Below, in pieces: positions 26,936-38,230 of a DNA stretch of 64,000 bases; the first letter of the stretch is position 1; each line of letters opens with the position of its first letter. The position numbers and the translations under genes are program-made. The notes beneath the pieces were generated by a model. That model searched no databases. It saw only the letters and a list, made by a program, of their open reading frames with translations, and was not told where the DNA came from. Source of the stretch: Bombardia bombarda (lineage: Eukaryota; Ascomycota; Sordariomycetes; Sordariales; Lasiosphaeriaceae); contig JAULSR010000003.1 of assembly GCA_030512295.1 (NCBI GenBank), forward strand, positions 930,001-994,000, in the 5' to 3' direction.

Positions 26936-27749
26936 TCAGGCAGCCGCCGCCAATGTTTCCGGCATAAATATGACGTCCTGTTTCGTGTTGCAATATTTGT
27001 TGTCGAATTGAAGCTCGACACCGCCACCCGCCTGTCTCTTCTTTGTCATATTTGTGTTTATGGATCCATTGGTACACGTCTGTATATCCTGCCCGTTCTC
27101 ATAGCGAATATCGGTGCAGTCCTGAGTTGTGCATTCGAGCGTCAAGTTGACCCTGCCGGTGGCGTTGAAGTTGACCCTGTTCATTTTTTTTTAGCTATCA
27201 GCCCACCACTTTCACATCTGATGGTGATGAAAAAGAAAAACGGGAAATGAGGGAAAGATGGAAAGCTTTCTCATACGGATAGTTCGGCTCATGATCGTAG
27301 CAAGTCCACGTCTGCATGACGCCCAGGAGTCCTAATCCGCCATCGAATCGAAACCATGCCTGGTGCGGACCCTTCAGATTCGCATCGGTATTATTCGTGC
27401 CGGGGATCTCGGGAACCACGTCATTCTCGTCACTGCACTCGTACCACTGCTTGCCGCCGTCGAACAGCGGCTTGTTGCTCTCGGCCCTGCACAGCATGTC
27501 GTAATCGAGCGCCATGTTGTTCAGATAAAAGACCACGGACCCGCTGCCGGTACCGTTGAGAGCTTCAGTCATCTCGTTGCCGGGGATCCAGGACGAGTAG
27601 TTGAAGTGCTCGATTTTCCATTTCATCTCGCCCATCGAGGGTTCGTAGCAAGGTTTGTCGTCGAGGTTGAGTATTCCGTCTTTCCGGTCGCGGGCGGCGG
27701 CTGTGCTGGACAGCAGCGAGACGAGGATTAGGGGTATGCCGGGCAACAT
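26936..27749 (-). CDS. secreted protein of unknown function
   Basis: Not recognised as any family. Two exons on the minus strand, 27749-27277 and 27176-26936, join in frame to 237 residues. The intron starts GTATGAG and ends GAACAG; two nearer AG sites would introduce stops, which fixes the acceptor. The N-terminus (MLPGIPLILVSLLSSTAAA) is a clear signal peptide. The mature part has several cysteines (PCYEP, MLCRAES, YECSDE, TWTCYD, LECTTQDC, QTCTNG, NKYCNT) and many N-glycosylation sequons (NYS, NGT, NNT, NLT, NGS, NMT), so it is probably an extracellular glycoprotein with disulfides. A TATA-like box lies about 100 bases upstream of the ATG. Confidence 0.8.
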
Positions 27750-29071
27750 GATGTTCTGTGTTCTATGGTGATGATTGTTGTTGAGGTTGTTGAACTTGGA
27801 AGAGGAGTTGGATTCGCGGGACTGTGCAAGCCGGGGTGTCTCGCCTCTTTATATACCTTTCATGTTCTTTGGACGGCACCAGGCATCAACAGGAGTGAGT
27901 CGCTGTGACACAATGACGTCAAAGGACGACTGTCTTGTATTCTGCGTGCGGCGACCACAATAGTCCGAAGGTTGGTAGAACTCTTGGTTGTTTTTGCGCA
28001 CATCAATGCTCCGATGTTGCTTGCGACTCCAATGAAGAGCTGAAGAAAGAAAGTGGATTGGATTATGGTGTTGCTCAGGGAGTTGTGGGCAGCTGAGGCT
28101 GTCGTACATTATTCGGGAGCGGGATATTCATATCGATGGGATCCGGCGCTGTCCTCGCTATTGATTTATTTCTGTGTGTAGCAAATGGAGCCTCGAAGAG
28201 ATGTAGTCGGCATGGCTGGAATCGACAGCCCAACGGAGTTGGGATCGGGCTTCATCGGAGACAGGAAGACTCGAATGACACCGGCCGAGGCTAAAATGGG
28301 ATGTACAGAAGGAGGGCATTGTATCGAATGCCTGTCACTGTCAATATGGATTGGATGAAGATAAAGTACCTGGGTAGTAGTAGTAGTCCAGTGGCGGGAA
28401 TGAGGGCACGTGGAGAGACGATACACCCGATCGAGTAGCATTTTGACAGGTCGGAGTATTTTCCGAGCGATCTTGGCCGCGACGTGTCAACGTAGGGGGC
28501 GATTTCAGGCTTCATCGGAATTGTCAACTTCAGCTGCCACTGTTCAGAGTCGCCGTCTGGTTCCACGCAGAGTTTGACTCCGAGTCCTCAAAGTGCACAA
28601 AGGTTGGAGGTTCCACAACCTCCCGAATTGAAGAAGGGAAAAGGCATGGTATTGATGGTATTAAATTCAAATAAACGGGAAGTTTAATGGCCATAGCCTG
28701 GATGGTGCCTTCCTGCGGTAATTGAGAGATCGCCGTTGGGGTAAAATCAAAAGGATGGAAGATTTACGAGGAAGGAGCGACCCAACCCTTGCCTAGGAAA
28801 ACACAGAGGCCGTTGAAAAGAAAACCAAACAGAAACCTTGACCGTAACACTCCAGATCCATGAATGACATTGCCGAGGTGACACTTGAGTACCGTTCTTG
28901 ACACAACTCGATTTCCCCGCGACGAGAAGCCTGGAGACAGCTTTAATTGTTGCGAATTCGCTGCATCTAACAATAATCCATGATTTTAAACAAGCGTTGT
29001 TTCCAGCTCCCACGTTACAGACCTATCCCATCATAATCTGCTATTAACCAAAAGCCCCCCTACCTACCTAC
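27750..29071. other. spacer, no gene seen
   Basis: Contains the upstream region of the secreted protein gene and the 3' flank of the orphan gene at 29,072-30,190. Open frames are short and not protein-like. A CTAC-type tetranucleotide run (CCTACCTACCTAC) sits at about 29,058-29,072 next to the orphan gene's stop. Confidence 0.6.
27848..27856 (-). promoter_or_regulatory. TATA-like box of the secreted protein gene
   Basis: On the minus strand the sequence reads GTATATAAAG, about 100 bases before the ATG at 27749. The position and sequence fit a fungal TATA element. Confidence 0.55.
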
Positions 29072-30190
29072 CTACAGCTGGTCAATCAGCTTCGACGCCG
29101 CATAGTCAATATTCGTCCCCCACGTCTCCGCCTTCGACTGCACATACAGCACCCCCTCCTCCACCACCACCTCGCAGTACGAATCATACTCCAACTTGTC
29201 CACAACCCGAAACTTAATCGTCAACTTATCCACCACATCCAAGAACCCCTCCTGCACCATCTCGTCCTCCCCAACCTTCAAATACTTCATCTGGTACGCC
29301 AGCCCGTCAAAGTACTTGATCGCAAAACTGCCCAGATTCCCCTGCCAGTCCTCCCGCAACCCGCTCCCCTTCACCTTGCTCGCCGCCTCCAGCTTGGCAA
29401 ACGTGTCCTCGAAATTCGCATCCAGCGTGATCTCGTCATCGCCCTTGCCCAGCAGCTCGGCGATCGTGTGCTTGGTCTCTGCGATCTTGGCGTCGTAGTC
29501 GGTGCGGATGCCGTTGCGGGCGACGAAGCTCAGGGGCGCGTTGTTTGGGTGCGGCGCGTCGTTGAGCGCCTTGAAGAGGGTCTCTTCCTGGCAGCAGTAG
29601 TCGATGTTGGTGCCGAGGTAGGTCTCGAGGAAGAGCACGCGCAGCTTGCCGTCGGACACGTCGCAGCCGCCGTAGGAGAAGCGGGGAGGGGTGGTTTCCT
29701 CGAGGTCGAGGGTGAGGATGTGGGCGTGGCAGATTGTGTTGACCTCGGTTTTGAGGGCGTCGCCGTAGCGCTCGGTTAGGTATTTGAGTTGGTAGAGGGC
29801 GCCTTCGACGTAGCTGGGGGTTGGGTTGGGGGGTTAGTATTTGGAGGTTGCATAGGTGGGTGGGTGAAGGTGGGTGGGTGAAGGTGGGTGGGTGAAGGTG
29901 GGTGGGTGGGTGTTGACTGAACCTCTTGATGCAGCTTCCGAGGGACTCCTTGGCGTAGCCGTCGTTGTGGTAGGGCCAGATGGCGTTGGGGGCGATGTCA
30001 ATGGTCCAGGTCTCGCCGAGGAGATCGGTGAGTTGCTTCTCTAGGGCTTCCTTGTTGTTGTCCCATTCGTCACGGACTGGAGAGATACAAAGGTTAGCGT
30101 TGAGAACCTGTGACTTTGGACTGCGAAGTGAGTCTCACCATTCTTGCGGACGGCAAGTGAGAGCTTCGCGGCGGGCGGAAGACGAGACAT
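29072..30190 (-). CDS. conserved-looking orphan protein, 315 aa
   Basis: Not recognised. Three exons on the minus strand (30190-30139, 30076-29923, 29813-29072) with canonical donors (GTGAGA, GTTCAG) and acceptors (CCAG, CCCAG) join in frame to 315 residues. No signal peptide or membrane segment is visible, so it is probably cytosolic or nuclear. The sequence is mixed in composition with many acidic residues (LGKGDDEITLDANFEDTFAK) and a regular alpha/beta-like pattern near the C-terminus (KLTIKFRVVDKLEYDSYCEV). The second intron carries a 14-bp minisatellite. A TATA-like box lies about 110 bases upstream. It is divergently transcribed from the orphan gene at 31,045. Confidence 0.78.
29855..29910. 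repeat. 14-bp minisatellite inside an intron
   Basis: Unit GGTGGGTGGGTGAA occurs four times in a row (starts 29,855, 29,869, 29,883, 29,897; the last copy ends in GG rather than AA). It fills the middle of the second intron (29814-29922) of the orphan gene. The transcribed strand is C-rich. Confidence 0.9.
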
Positions 30191-31044
30191 GATGACGGGT
30201 CCAGGTGTGTGGTGGAGTGATTGTGAGATAGTGTGGATTTTTTTGATAGTGGAGTTGATGCTCATTCATGGATTGCTTTCAGGCGGCAACGCTCATCTTT
30301 ATATCTCAGGTGTGTGGTGTCACGAGTCTTGGTTTAGGTCTTGGACTCAACACCACCCCTGACGGTTGACGAGGTGATGCATCACCGTGGAGAAATTCGA
30401 ACCCCAGAAGGACTGATCAAGTTAGGATAACCTGCTCAACGCTTCTACCTACTGCACGGGACGTTCGTAAACAAGTTCACCGACTCGAATGTGGAGATGA
30501 GGTTGGTGCGGGCAGGGCTACTGCTGCAGCTGAAGCTGGAGCTAGTAGGTGGATGCTTGTTTCGACCGCTCTTGTGAATGCATGAGGGGTGCATACCCCG
30601 CAGAAAGGAGCACGATTAACAGCAACCTTCACGAGCCCCAAAAGGAAACCATGGCGAGATAGCGCTCTCCTTTCCTTGGGTTGTGCCTGTACTTTGCAGC
30701 ACCAAGGGCCAACACTTTGACCATATGTGTTTCATGTTCCTCGCGGCGTGCATTTGGCAGACTATATTGCTTGAAGCCCAGGCTTGGGTTGGGGTGTTGA
30801 AGTGTCAATTCCGCCTCGCTGCCTACGCCGAGATGACCCCCTGTTTTCAGCTTTGTCTTGGCGTTCAACATAAACTCAGGGGCCGAGCCACCAACCGTGA
30901 CCGTGACCGCCAACCCCACAACCATTTCAAGTTCATCTTGACGACAAGTCAGCAGTACCTGAAATCTGCCAGTAGCTCATTTCGCTAGGTCAATTGTCGT
31001 TGTTGAGACTCGAGAGATCGTTACTCACCACATACTAACGCAGC
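30191..31044. other. divergent promoter region
   Basis: An 850-base region separates the two divergent orphan genes at 29,072-30,190 (-) and 31,045-32,166 (+). No supported gene lies in it. Confidence 0.6.
30297..30306 (-). promoter_or_regulatory. TATA-like box of the orphan gene
   Basis: The minus strand reads AGATATAAAG about 110 bases before the ATG at 30190. Confidence 0.45.
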
Positions 31045-32166
31045 ATGTCTAAATTGTAGGTCCTCAAGCACGCTCCGCCCTTTCATGGGACTAACAACTA
31101 GACAGACCGCTCAAAGTCCAGATTGGAATCCGCGAGCACTGGACCAGGGATGATGGTTCTCTTCAAGTTGCCATAAAGGGCCTACAAGAGGTGCTCGGGC
31201 ACGAAGTCAGCATAGAGCCGGAATGGCAGCTCCTCTTGACTGAACTTGACGCCTACTACCCCGACAAGGGGAACCTCACCGCCATCGTTGCTGCTTCCGT
31301 CGAGGTCTGGATCAAGAGCTTCACAGAGCTTCTTGAAGACTCGGCTCATGACGAATGGACTGACACGTTGCTGGAAAAGACCAAGGTCTGGTCGAGATTG
31401 CGGCTTTTCCTCGAAGTCGGCAACACTGACAAGGCTGGGACATCGTGGTCTGAGCGTCGCAATGGCTTCATCATAAGCCTGCCAAAAAAGCAGATCTTCC
31501 AATCCGCAGAGTTGTATCCAATCTTTCGCGGCGAGCTTTTGAGTTGCTTCGAGGTCGACAAGAAGCCGCAGCTGCCTGTCCGTTCCGCGGGTGGAGACGA
31601 CTGGGCCGACGTCGAGATGGACAAGGCAACTGGGACCGCGCAGGTAATTGAGCAGTCAACAACAGACTCGCGCAATTTCGCTGCATCTCGGCCCGTTGCA
31701 GTCGAGTTCTTTCCCAACGTTGCGTCGCTTCCTCGACCAGATGAACTTCTCCTGAAGCCGCCCTACCATCTTTCCTTGACAACCGGCATGAACACCATCG
31801 AGATCCAGGGCAGCCACAGTCCCTCGCTTCAATTCTTGGCGGACTACTTCAAGCGCTGGTGTCGGGTGAATCACCATGACACGCGAAACGTAAGTGTTGA
31901 CGTCTGTCCAGCAATTGTTAGTCTCGGCGCGCTGACAGAATCCCTAGCTGCCTGCCGTCCAAGTGACCCTTTATCAATCCGCTTTTGGGCTGGGCGAGTT
32001 GTTTGACCGGCTGACCCTCAGCACGCAAGAAACAAAGTACACCAACCAGTTCCACGTTACGTCGCCCATGGTGATTGCGCTGGTCGAGGGGGTCCTGGGG
32101 TATGAGCTGGTTTCTACCCATGGCGCGTGGAACTTTAGAAGGAACGCTGCGTTCAAATCATTGTGA
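31045..32166 (+). CDS. orphan protein, 337 aa
   Basis: Not recognised. The first exon is only 11 nt (31045-31055), followed by 31106-31889 and 31948-32166. The sum is 1,014 nt, in frame, 337 residues. The tiny first exon is supported because the GTAGGT..ACAG intron joins MSKL directly to PLKVQIGIREHW, and no other ATG precedes that block. The protein has no signal peptide; it holds a long helical N-terminal half and an Asp/Glu-rich middle (GDDWADVEMDKA). A final 73-residue exon (LPAVQVTLYQSAFGLGELFD) ends in RNAAFKSL. Confidence 0.75.
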
Positions 32167-33064
32167 TGCGAATGGGCAAGTGTCTCGTGTGCGAATCTTG
32201 CATTGATAAGGCAGATCAGAAAAGGAGGTGATTGGAGGTCATAAGTACTTGGTATAGAATGTATGTAGATGTACCTGAAAGTTCTTGCGCAAAGCCTCCC
32301 ACGCGATTGACCTGACCGAACTTTGCACCCGTCCACAATTTCAGCTGCGCAGATAGCGTGAACAGGAAGGTCCACGAGGGCCTGGAGGTTAGTAGCAGCG
32401 GCAGCCACCAGCCGCTGCGGAGTCCAACGGCAATAGCGGCGTGGTTGAACTCAAAACTGAACACAGTTGAGCACGTTGACAGAAGTGAAACTATCAGTCG
32501 ATCCCCACAATCAGGGCTGCGCCAGCGCCAGCATCAGTGCCCGCATCCGGCAGACGGGATAAATCAAGAGCGAGAAATGATGAAGAATAGCTCAAGTAGC
32601 ACATGGGCGTCTTGAATGCAGCTGAGTCAAACAGTCTTCAGGGAAGCGACACCACACGAATGGATCGATCCATTATGTGATGGACAGTTGAGCACGAGGA
32701 ATGGAGGAGGTCCGTTTTCTGCAAGTTTAAGTGTGCTGCTGCTGGCTGCGCAACAACGTCACACGCCAAGAGGCTGAGCCGTGCACTCAAGACCTGTAGC
32801 GCTATGCCTGATTCGGGCTAGATCTGTCTCGATCCTCCGAATCAATCCACTCTTCCGGCGAGATGGAGGCCAAAAAAAGAGCTCCACCAACACCAAGGCA
32901 TTTTGTTTTGCGGCATTTGCTTTGCTCTGCTCTGCTTCGCCCTCGCTTTTGACTTTGCTTTCGCCCTTTCGCCTCACATTTTTTCAATCGCCCTCCCCTC
33001 GTCAGCTTCTTCTCTCACTAGCCTCATAATCGCCCTCGGTTGCTGACGCTCAATTCAACACACG
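32167..33064. other. IDH1 promoter region
   Basis: This lies between the orphan gene stop and the IDH1 ATG. The last 150 bases are CT-rich (TTTGCTCTGCTCTGCTTCGCCC), as in strongly expressed fungal genes. No separate gene was supported. Confidence 0.6.
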
Positions 33065-34501
33065 ATGCTGTCGCGCAACTCCTCCAGAGCGGCCCAGGTA
33101 CGTTGTCGTCGCTCCTTATCTCTTCCAACCGGCCCCCCCCCCAGCCATGCTGAGGATCATCGATTGGGTCTCGTGCCCCCACGATTCGCGATCCGCGATC
33201 CGCGATGCACGATACACGATGCATTCGCGACTCCAGCATCGCGCCCCCAGCTCAGGTGGGAGTTCAGTTAACTGATCCGCTCTTATCTACACAGAGCCTG
33301 CTCCGGGCAGCCCAGCCCTCGGCCCGCCTCAACTTGGCGCGCAGCTTCGCCAGCGTCAGCGACGCCCCCATTCAGACCGTCCAATCCGATCTCTTCAAGC
33401 CCACCAAGTACGGTGGCAAGTACACCGTCACCCTCATCCCCGGTGACGGTATCGGTGCCGAGGTTGCCGAGAGCGTCAAGACCATCTTCAAGGCCGACAA
33501 CGTGCCCATCACCTGGGAGCAGATCGACGTCTCGGGTCTCGACGATGCGACACCCACCGGCCGCACCGAGGACACCTTCCAGCAGGCCGTCGCCTCGCTC
33601 CGCCGCAACAAGCTCGGCCTGAAGGGCATCCTCCACACTCCCATCAGCCGCACCGGCCACCAGAGTTTCAATGTCGCCATGCGTCAGGAGCTTGACATCT
33701 ACGCCTCCATCGTCCTCATCAAAAACATCCCCGGCCTCAAGACCCGCCACGAGAATGTCGACTTGGCTATCATCCGAGAGAACACCGAGGGTGAGTACTC
33801 TGGCCTCGAGCACCAGAGCGTGCCCGGCGTCGTCGAGTCGCTCAAGATCATCACCCGCGCCAAGTCTGAGCGCATCGCCAAGTTCGCCTTCAGCTTCGCC
33901 CTGGCCAACCACCGCAAGAAGGTCACCTGCATCCACAAGGCCAACATCATGAAGCTGGCCGACGGTCTCTTCCGCAACACCTTCAACAAGCTCGCCAAGG
34001 ACTACCCCCAGCTCGAGTGCAACGACATGATTGTCGACAACGCCTCCATGCAGTGCGTCAGCAGGCCGCAGCAGTTCGACGTCATGGTCATGCCCAACCT
34101 GTACGGCGGCATCCTGTCCAACATCGCCGCTGCCCTCGTCGGCGGCCCCGGTGTCGTGCCCGGCTGCAACATGGGCCGTGACGTCGCCGTCTTCGAGCCC
34201 GGCTGCAGACACGTTGGTCTCGACATCAAGGGCAAGGACCAGGCCAACCCCACCGCTCTCCTTCTCAGCGGCGCCATGCTGCTCCGCCACCTCGGTCTCG
34301 ACGACCACGCCAACCGCATCTCCAACGCCGTCTATGATGTTATTGCTCAAGGGTAGGTCTCATTCTGGTCACGGAGAAATGATAATAAGCCCAGTTGCTA
34401 ACCTCCACAACAGCCAGATCCGCACCCCCGACATGGGCGGCAATGCCACCAACAACGAATTCACCAGGGCCATCCTCAACTCGATGGAGAAGGCCTTGTA
34501 A
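33065..34501 (+). CDS. idh1: NAD-isocitrate dehydrogenase, subunit 1 (mitochondrial)
   Basis: Subunit of the mitochondrial NAD-dependent isocitrate dehydrogenase, which oxidatively decarboxylates isocitrate to 2-oxoglutarate in the TCA cycle; in yeast Idh1 is the regulatory partner of Idh2. Exons 33065-33097, 33295-34352 and 34414-34501 join in frame to 392 residues. The Arg/Ser-rich N-terminus (MLSRNSSRAAQSLLRAAQPS) is a mitochondrial presequence. Family hallmarks are LIPGDGIGAE, NTEGEYSGLEH, the VDNASMQCV block and VAVFEPGCRHVGLDIKG. The last two match Idh1 rather than Idh2 in my memory of the yeast proteins. The 197-nt first intron contains an unusual run of heptamer repeats. Confidence 0.95.
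33186..33230. repeat. imperfect heptamer run in IDH1 intron 1
   Basis: Seven-base units of the form GATnCnC (GATCCGC, GATCCGC, GATGCAC, GATACAC, GATGCAT) follow one another and are bracketed by TTCGCG on both sides. It lies inside the first intron. Confidence 0.7.
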
Positions 34502-36290
34502 GATACCCCCACAAACACACACACACGCTAACGGAACACTGGGTTCACGCCGCGCGCGCGCGCCGCGCCTTGTCATGTACGAAATCTGACCGCATCACGA
34601 CACACAACTCTTCCCTATAAATCTCTTTTATTCTCGAAACCTATAGACTGGTCTCTAAGCTGGCTTGGTAGAAATGCCGCGGCGGGCGGGGAGGAAGAGG
34701 ACGATGGGGCAAAGTCTGTCCATCGGTAAATCGGGACGATGAGAGAGAAATTACTAGACAGGTGAGGGCTGACACGACGCATTGGGGGGCGAGGGGGCGC
34801 GCGCACGACGCATGTTTCATAACCTCCATTGTACTGTATGTAGAGTTGGCAATATGGTAATGCATTTTTATTTTTATTTTTATTTTTATACACCTTTTGG
34901 TTGGTTTGCTTGCATGCTGCTGTTTGATGGATGGATGGATGAATGGGTTATGAGCAGTGTAGGTGGATAATAGTAGAATCATGTCTTTATTATGTTGGAC
35001 AGTACTTTATCTAGATGTTTGGATTGAAGGTGTTGGACCGATTAGTTTAGGCTGTGATGATTTATACGGGATTGTGTTGCGAGACCAGTGAAGCTCTTGG
35101 TGAAAAGTCGCGTTTTTTGTTCGTGTTGGTGGAGGGAGGTGACATTGGAAGAATGCATGTTGTCTAGCCAATTTAATGAGACGTGTTTGGATACGAAACG
35201 TGACTTTGAACGTGACATTTGGCGTAAAGGGGTTTATTTACGGGGTTCAGGGGCGGGTGGGGTGATGTGCTGGTGGTTCTATGTTGCATTTTCGGGGTTA
35301 TTCCGGTTCAAGTTTTATAACACAGCTGGCGGATGGAAACAATCTTATTAGTGATCTTGTTTCTAAATCATAGTGTCTATGCTAGTACTATCAACAAATA
35401 TTGTCATTTGCTAAGGTACTATATATACGATGAGTTAACGATACTGAGATCCCCTTTTTGCCCAGAACTATCTTGTTCATGCAACTGGTATTGTCTATAC
35501 CTATGGTTCCTATGTATGCTGTACACATACTTGTGTAGTAAGAAATCCAGGCTTGTCTCAGTCGTCAACCTTGAAAGCAGGGAGACGTTGGCGAATCTGG
35601 GGTTCCTTGTCCCTCGCTCCATTGCGTCATACGAATCTTGCAGTGACCACAAAAGCTTGATTCTTTCACACACCTAGACTTGATTAGGTAAGAATGAAAT
35701 GATGGGTTTCATGACGTTACTGACACCTCTGATGGCCCTCTTGGTCAGAATGTGCCTGACACACTTGCGAGTGAAGACTGCATGGCGCCGAGACGTGATG
35801 ACAACATACATGACGGCTTCAGCCCTGTCGTGAGGAGAACGGGTGCCACATCTCGGATATTACTAACCGATGAATTTCATGATTTGAATGTGGAAAGATC
35901 TCATGTAGTTCCGATCTCATCGGTTCATGGCCCGTCCCGCATGATCATTCTATTGCTTCGTCATGCCAGTGGGGGAATACTCAAAGTTCTAGGCACAGGG
36001 GGGCATGCTGACCACCTCACGAACTTTCTCAGTCGGAACGTCGACCACCAGATAAGCGAGCTCGTCAGATCGGACACCAATCGAGAAATAATCTGGTGTT
36101 GGAGGTCTAGACTGCTGCATCCATTTCCATAAATACAGGGCTTGTTCTGGGTTCGACATTGAGAGTTGAACTTTGTCAGAATATCACTCACCAGACGATC
36201 TCACGTTGACATACGCCAATTCAATCAAACTAGTATCTCCAAAGAACGCTCATCCCCAAAAATCAGAAAATCAGTCCATCAGCCATCACA
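34502..36290. other. spacer, no gene seen
   Basis: It holds the IDH1 3' end, a hexamer repeat TTTTTA (34865-34888), an AT-rich region around 35,000-35,550 and the upstream region of the small secreted-type gene. The open frame at 35,752-36,132 has no protein-like pattern. Confidence 0.55.
34865..34888. repeat. TTTTTA hexamer run
   Basis: Four consecutive TTTTTA units form a simple A/T repeat in non-coding DNA. Confidence 0.9.
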
Positions 36291-36885
36291 ATGCATCCTC
36301 CCAGCGCTATCCTGCCTCCTCACCATCGCCACCGCCACTGCCACCCCCATCGACGACACCCCCTCCTCATCGCACATCCAAACCCGCGCCCTCATCCTCC
36401 ACGACCGCATCCGCGACGCCGCGCCCGCCGGCGAGCCCTACGACTTCATCGAGCACTACACGGGCGACGCCGCCACCACGGGCGAGCGCATCAAGCTGAA
36501 CCCCGACGCGCTCCTCCTCATGAGCAACGACACCAGCGCCACCGACAGCGGCACTCTCCAAAAGCGCTCGGGCACGCGCGCCTTCTACGCCTTCGCCAGG
36601 GAAGGGTGCGAGAACTATCTGGGTGGGGTGGCCAACTTTGTGTGCGCCAAGCCGACGCCCATCTGCTTCGATTGGGCCGGCAAGGCCAGGAGCGTGCGCA
36701 TCACGCAGACGGCGCCGAATGCGGCGCCGTACCCGGTGCTCTTGTACCACGCGCTGCCGCTGTGCGCGGACAAGCTCGGGGCCGGGAGCACGGAGATTAT
36801 GGCGGCGAATGTGTGTGAGGGGCCGGCGAAGTACAGCACTACAGTGACGGAGTGGGGGAGTGTGGAGTTTTATTATGCTTGCTGA
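36291..36885 (+). CDS. small secreted-type protein, start unresolved
   Basis: Not recognised. The frame ending at 36885 (codon starts at 1 mod 3) encodes a hydrophobic leader-like segment (ILPALSCLLTIATATATP), a propeptide-like stretch ending in QKRSG (possible dibasic cleavage) and a compact C-terminal domain with six cysteines (GCENYL, FVCAKPTPICFDW, LCADK, NVCEG, YYAC). This is the look of a small extracellular or effector-like fungal protein of about 190 residues. However, no ATG exists in this frame upstream of the leader. The only nearby ATG, at 36291, lies in the next frame and directly abuts the leader. Either one base is in excess after that ATG, or the start is non-AUG, or the gene is broken. 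Confidence 0.55.
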
Positions 36886-37041
36886 GGGGGGGATGGGGGG
36901 TGGGTGTGGATGTCAGTGGTGGTTTCGTGACTGGAGCTGATGGTTAGGTGGGCAGGGATCTAATTGATTGTTCAGTGTCATTTCTAGGTATTCAATCTTG
37001 TCATGTGCTATGCCTAACGTCAATGGGAGAGAAATAGGTCC

Positions 37042-37042
37042 G

Positions 37043-37086
<44 letters not shown>
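37042..37086. repeat. (GTT)15 microsatellite
   Basis: About fifteen GTT units in a row in non-coding DNA, with one change (ATT) just after the run. Confidence 0.95.
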
Positions 37087-37676
37087 ATTGGTTAAGAAGG
37101 TCTAGGATTGTTAACAATCTCTCCTTATTATTGATTTGTCTTGGTCAACGCTCAGAACGAGTTTGATATTAAACAGATGGCACACTTACACCAAGTACGG
37201 TTGCTAGCGGTGCATCTTGGTTTTCTGATAACCATTCAAAGCTCCCGGAAACAATGTCCTATCGACACTGGAGCGTTTGCGGGGAAGGAACGCAAGCCAC
37301 GTTCCTTCGCCCTAAACGATGGGGCCTGGAACGACACCCCCGGATGCTCAACTGAAACATATCGTGGTTAGCCTACACTACATCGGTAACTCCCATAACT
37401 TGCTAACAAGTCGGTGATCCCGATGTGGTCGGATAAATCAGTTTAAGGCAAGGGGGATGCATTGCATAGTTGCATTAGCCTGGGTAACACAGGGAGATGT
37501 CATGAGACTGGGCTATGGTACTGTATATGAACTGGAAATTCCAGACCGCCTTATGCACATTTCGAGTTGTAAGTTTCGGTCGTGTAACGGCTAGCAGTCA
37601 TCAATTGCGGCTGTGTCGGGGAGGCGTGACTAGCTGGCTGCGGCGGGAAGATGACAAGACTCAGACAGACACCAGG

Positions 37677-37746
37677 AACCAAGTCCAACTAACCAAGTCC
37701 AACTAACCAAGTCCAACTAACCAAGTCCAACTAACCAAGTCCAACT
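37677..37746. repeat. 14-bp minisatellite, five perfect copies
   Basis: Unit AACCAAGTCCAACT is repeated exactly five times without mismatch (starts 37,677, 37,691, 37,705, 37,719, 37,733). It lies about 950 bases upstream of the tyrosinase start. Confidence 0.97.
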
Positions 37747-37924
37747 CGGAAGAGATGTCGTTTATTCGTAGATGTCTCCTGATAGACACACTCAAATGCC
37801 TGAATGTTTGTTAGCTTGGTACCTATAGTGTAATCCCCCCCCCCCCCCAAACCCAGCAACCCAGCCAGAAAACAGTAGTACTGAATATTTCAGGGCCAGA
37901 AACAGTCCATGGGCGTTCAGACTA

Positions 37925-38230
37925 TCAGATGCAGTCAGCTGCGCGGTGTGATTGTCGCTTCTGGTTGGGGGGTGACATGGGCGGTGGGGCTTGGCTGCAG
38001 GTAGGGCTGAGGGCGCCAGCGCCGCGGTTGGCGCTAGGGTCGTCCTCTCGGGTGCTTGTCCGCTGTGCAGGGGTCCACACCACCTCGACCTCGGACACCA
38101 TCCATGGAAGAATGGGGGACAGGCTCGGGTAAGCATACAGCACCGTTAGCCCATTGATCAACACACCGGTTGACCGCCGTATTTCGGGCACTGACAAGAG
38201 ATTTTCTACATAGGTCTCCAAGTCAGCCAT
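37925..38230 (-). CDS. doubtful small ORF, 101 aa
   Basis: The frame begins MADLETYVENLLSVPEIRRS and has a moderately hydrophobic middle (LINGLTVLYAYPSLSPILPW), after which it becomes low-complexity. The first 50 residues look protein-like, but the rest does not. It is divergent from tyrosinase. It may be part of a spliced gene or chance. Confidence 0.25.
   Translation of the reverse strand: MADLETYVENLLSVPEIRRSTGVLINGLTVLYAYPSLSPILPWMVSEVEVVWTPAQRTSTREDDPSANRGAGALSPTCSQAPPPMSPPNQKRQSHRAADCI

Noticed and set aside
30385..30405. TTCGAA-type T-loop-like word suggesting a tRNA
   Set aside because: No pairing T arm, acceptor stem or anticodon arm could be built around it on either strand.
33283..34350. 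355-residue minus-strand open frame inside IDH1
   Set aside because: Antisense of a highly codon-biased gene; Val/Gly/Asp-rich, no protein pattern.
35752..36132. 126-residue plus-strand open frame
   Set aside because: No hydrophobic or domain pattern, no start context, no introns; judged chance.
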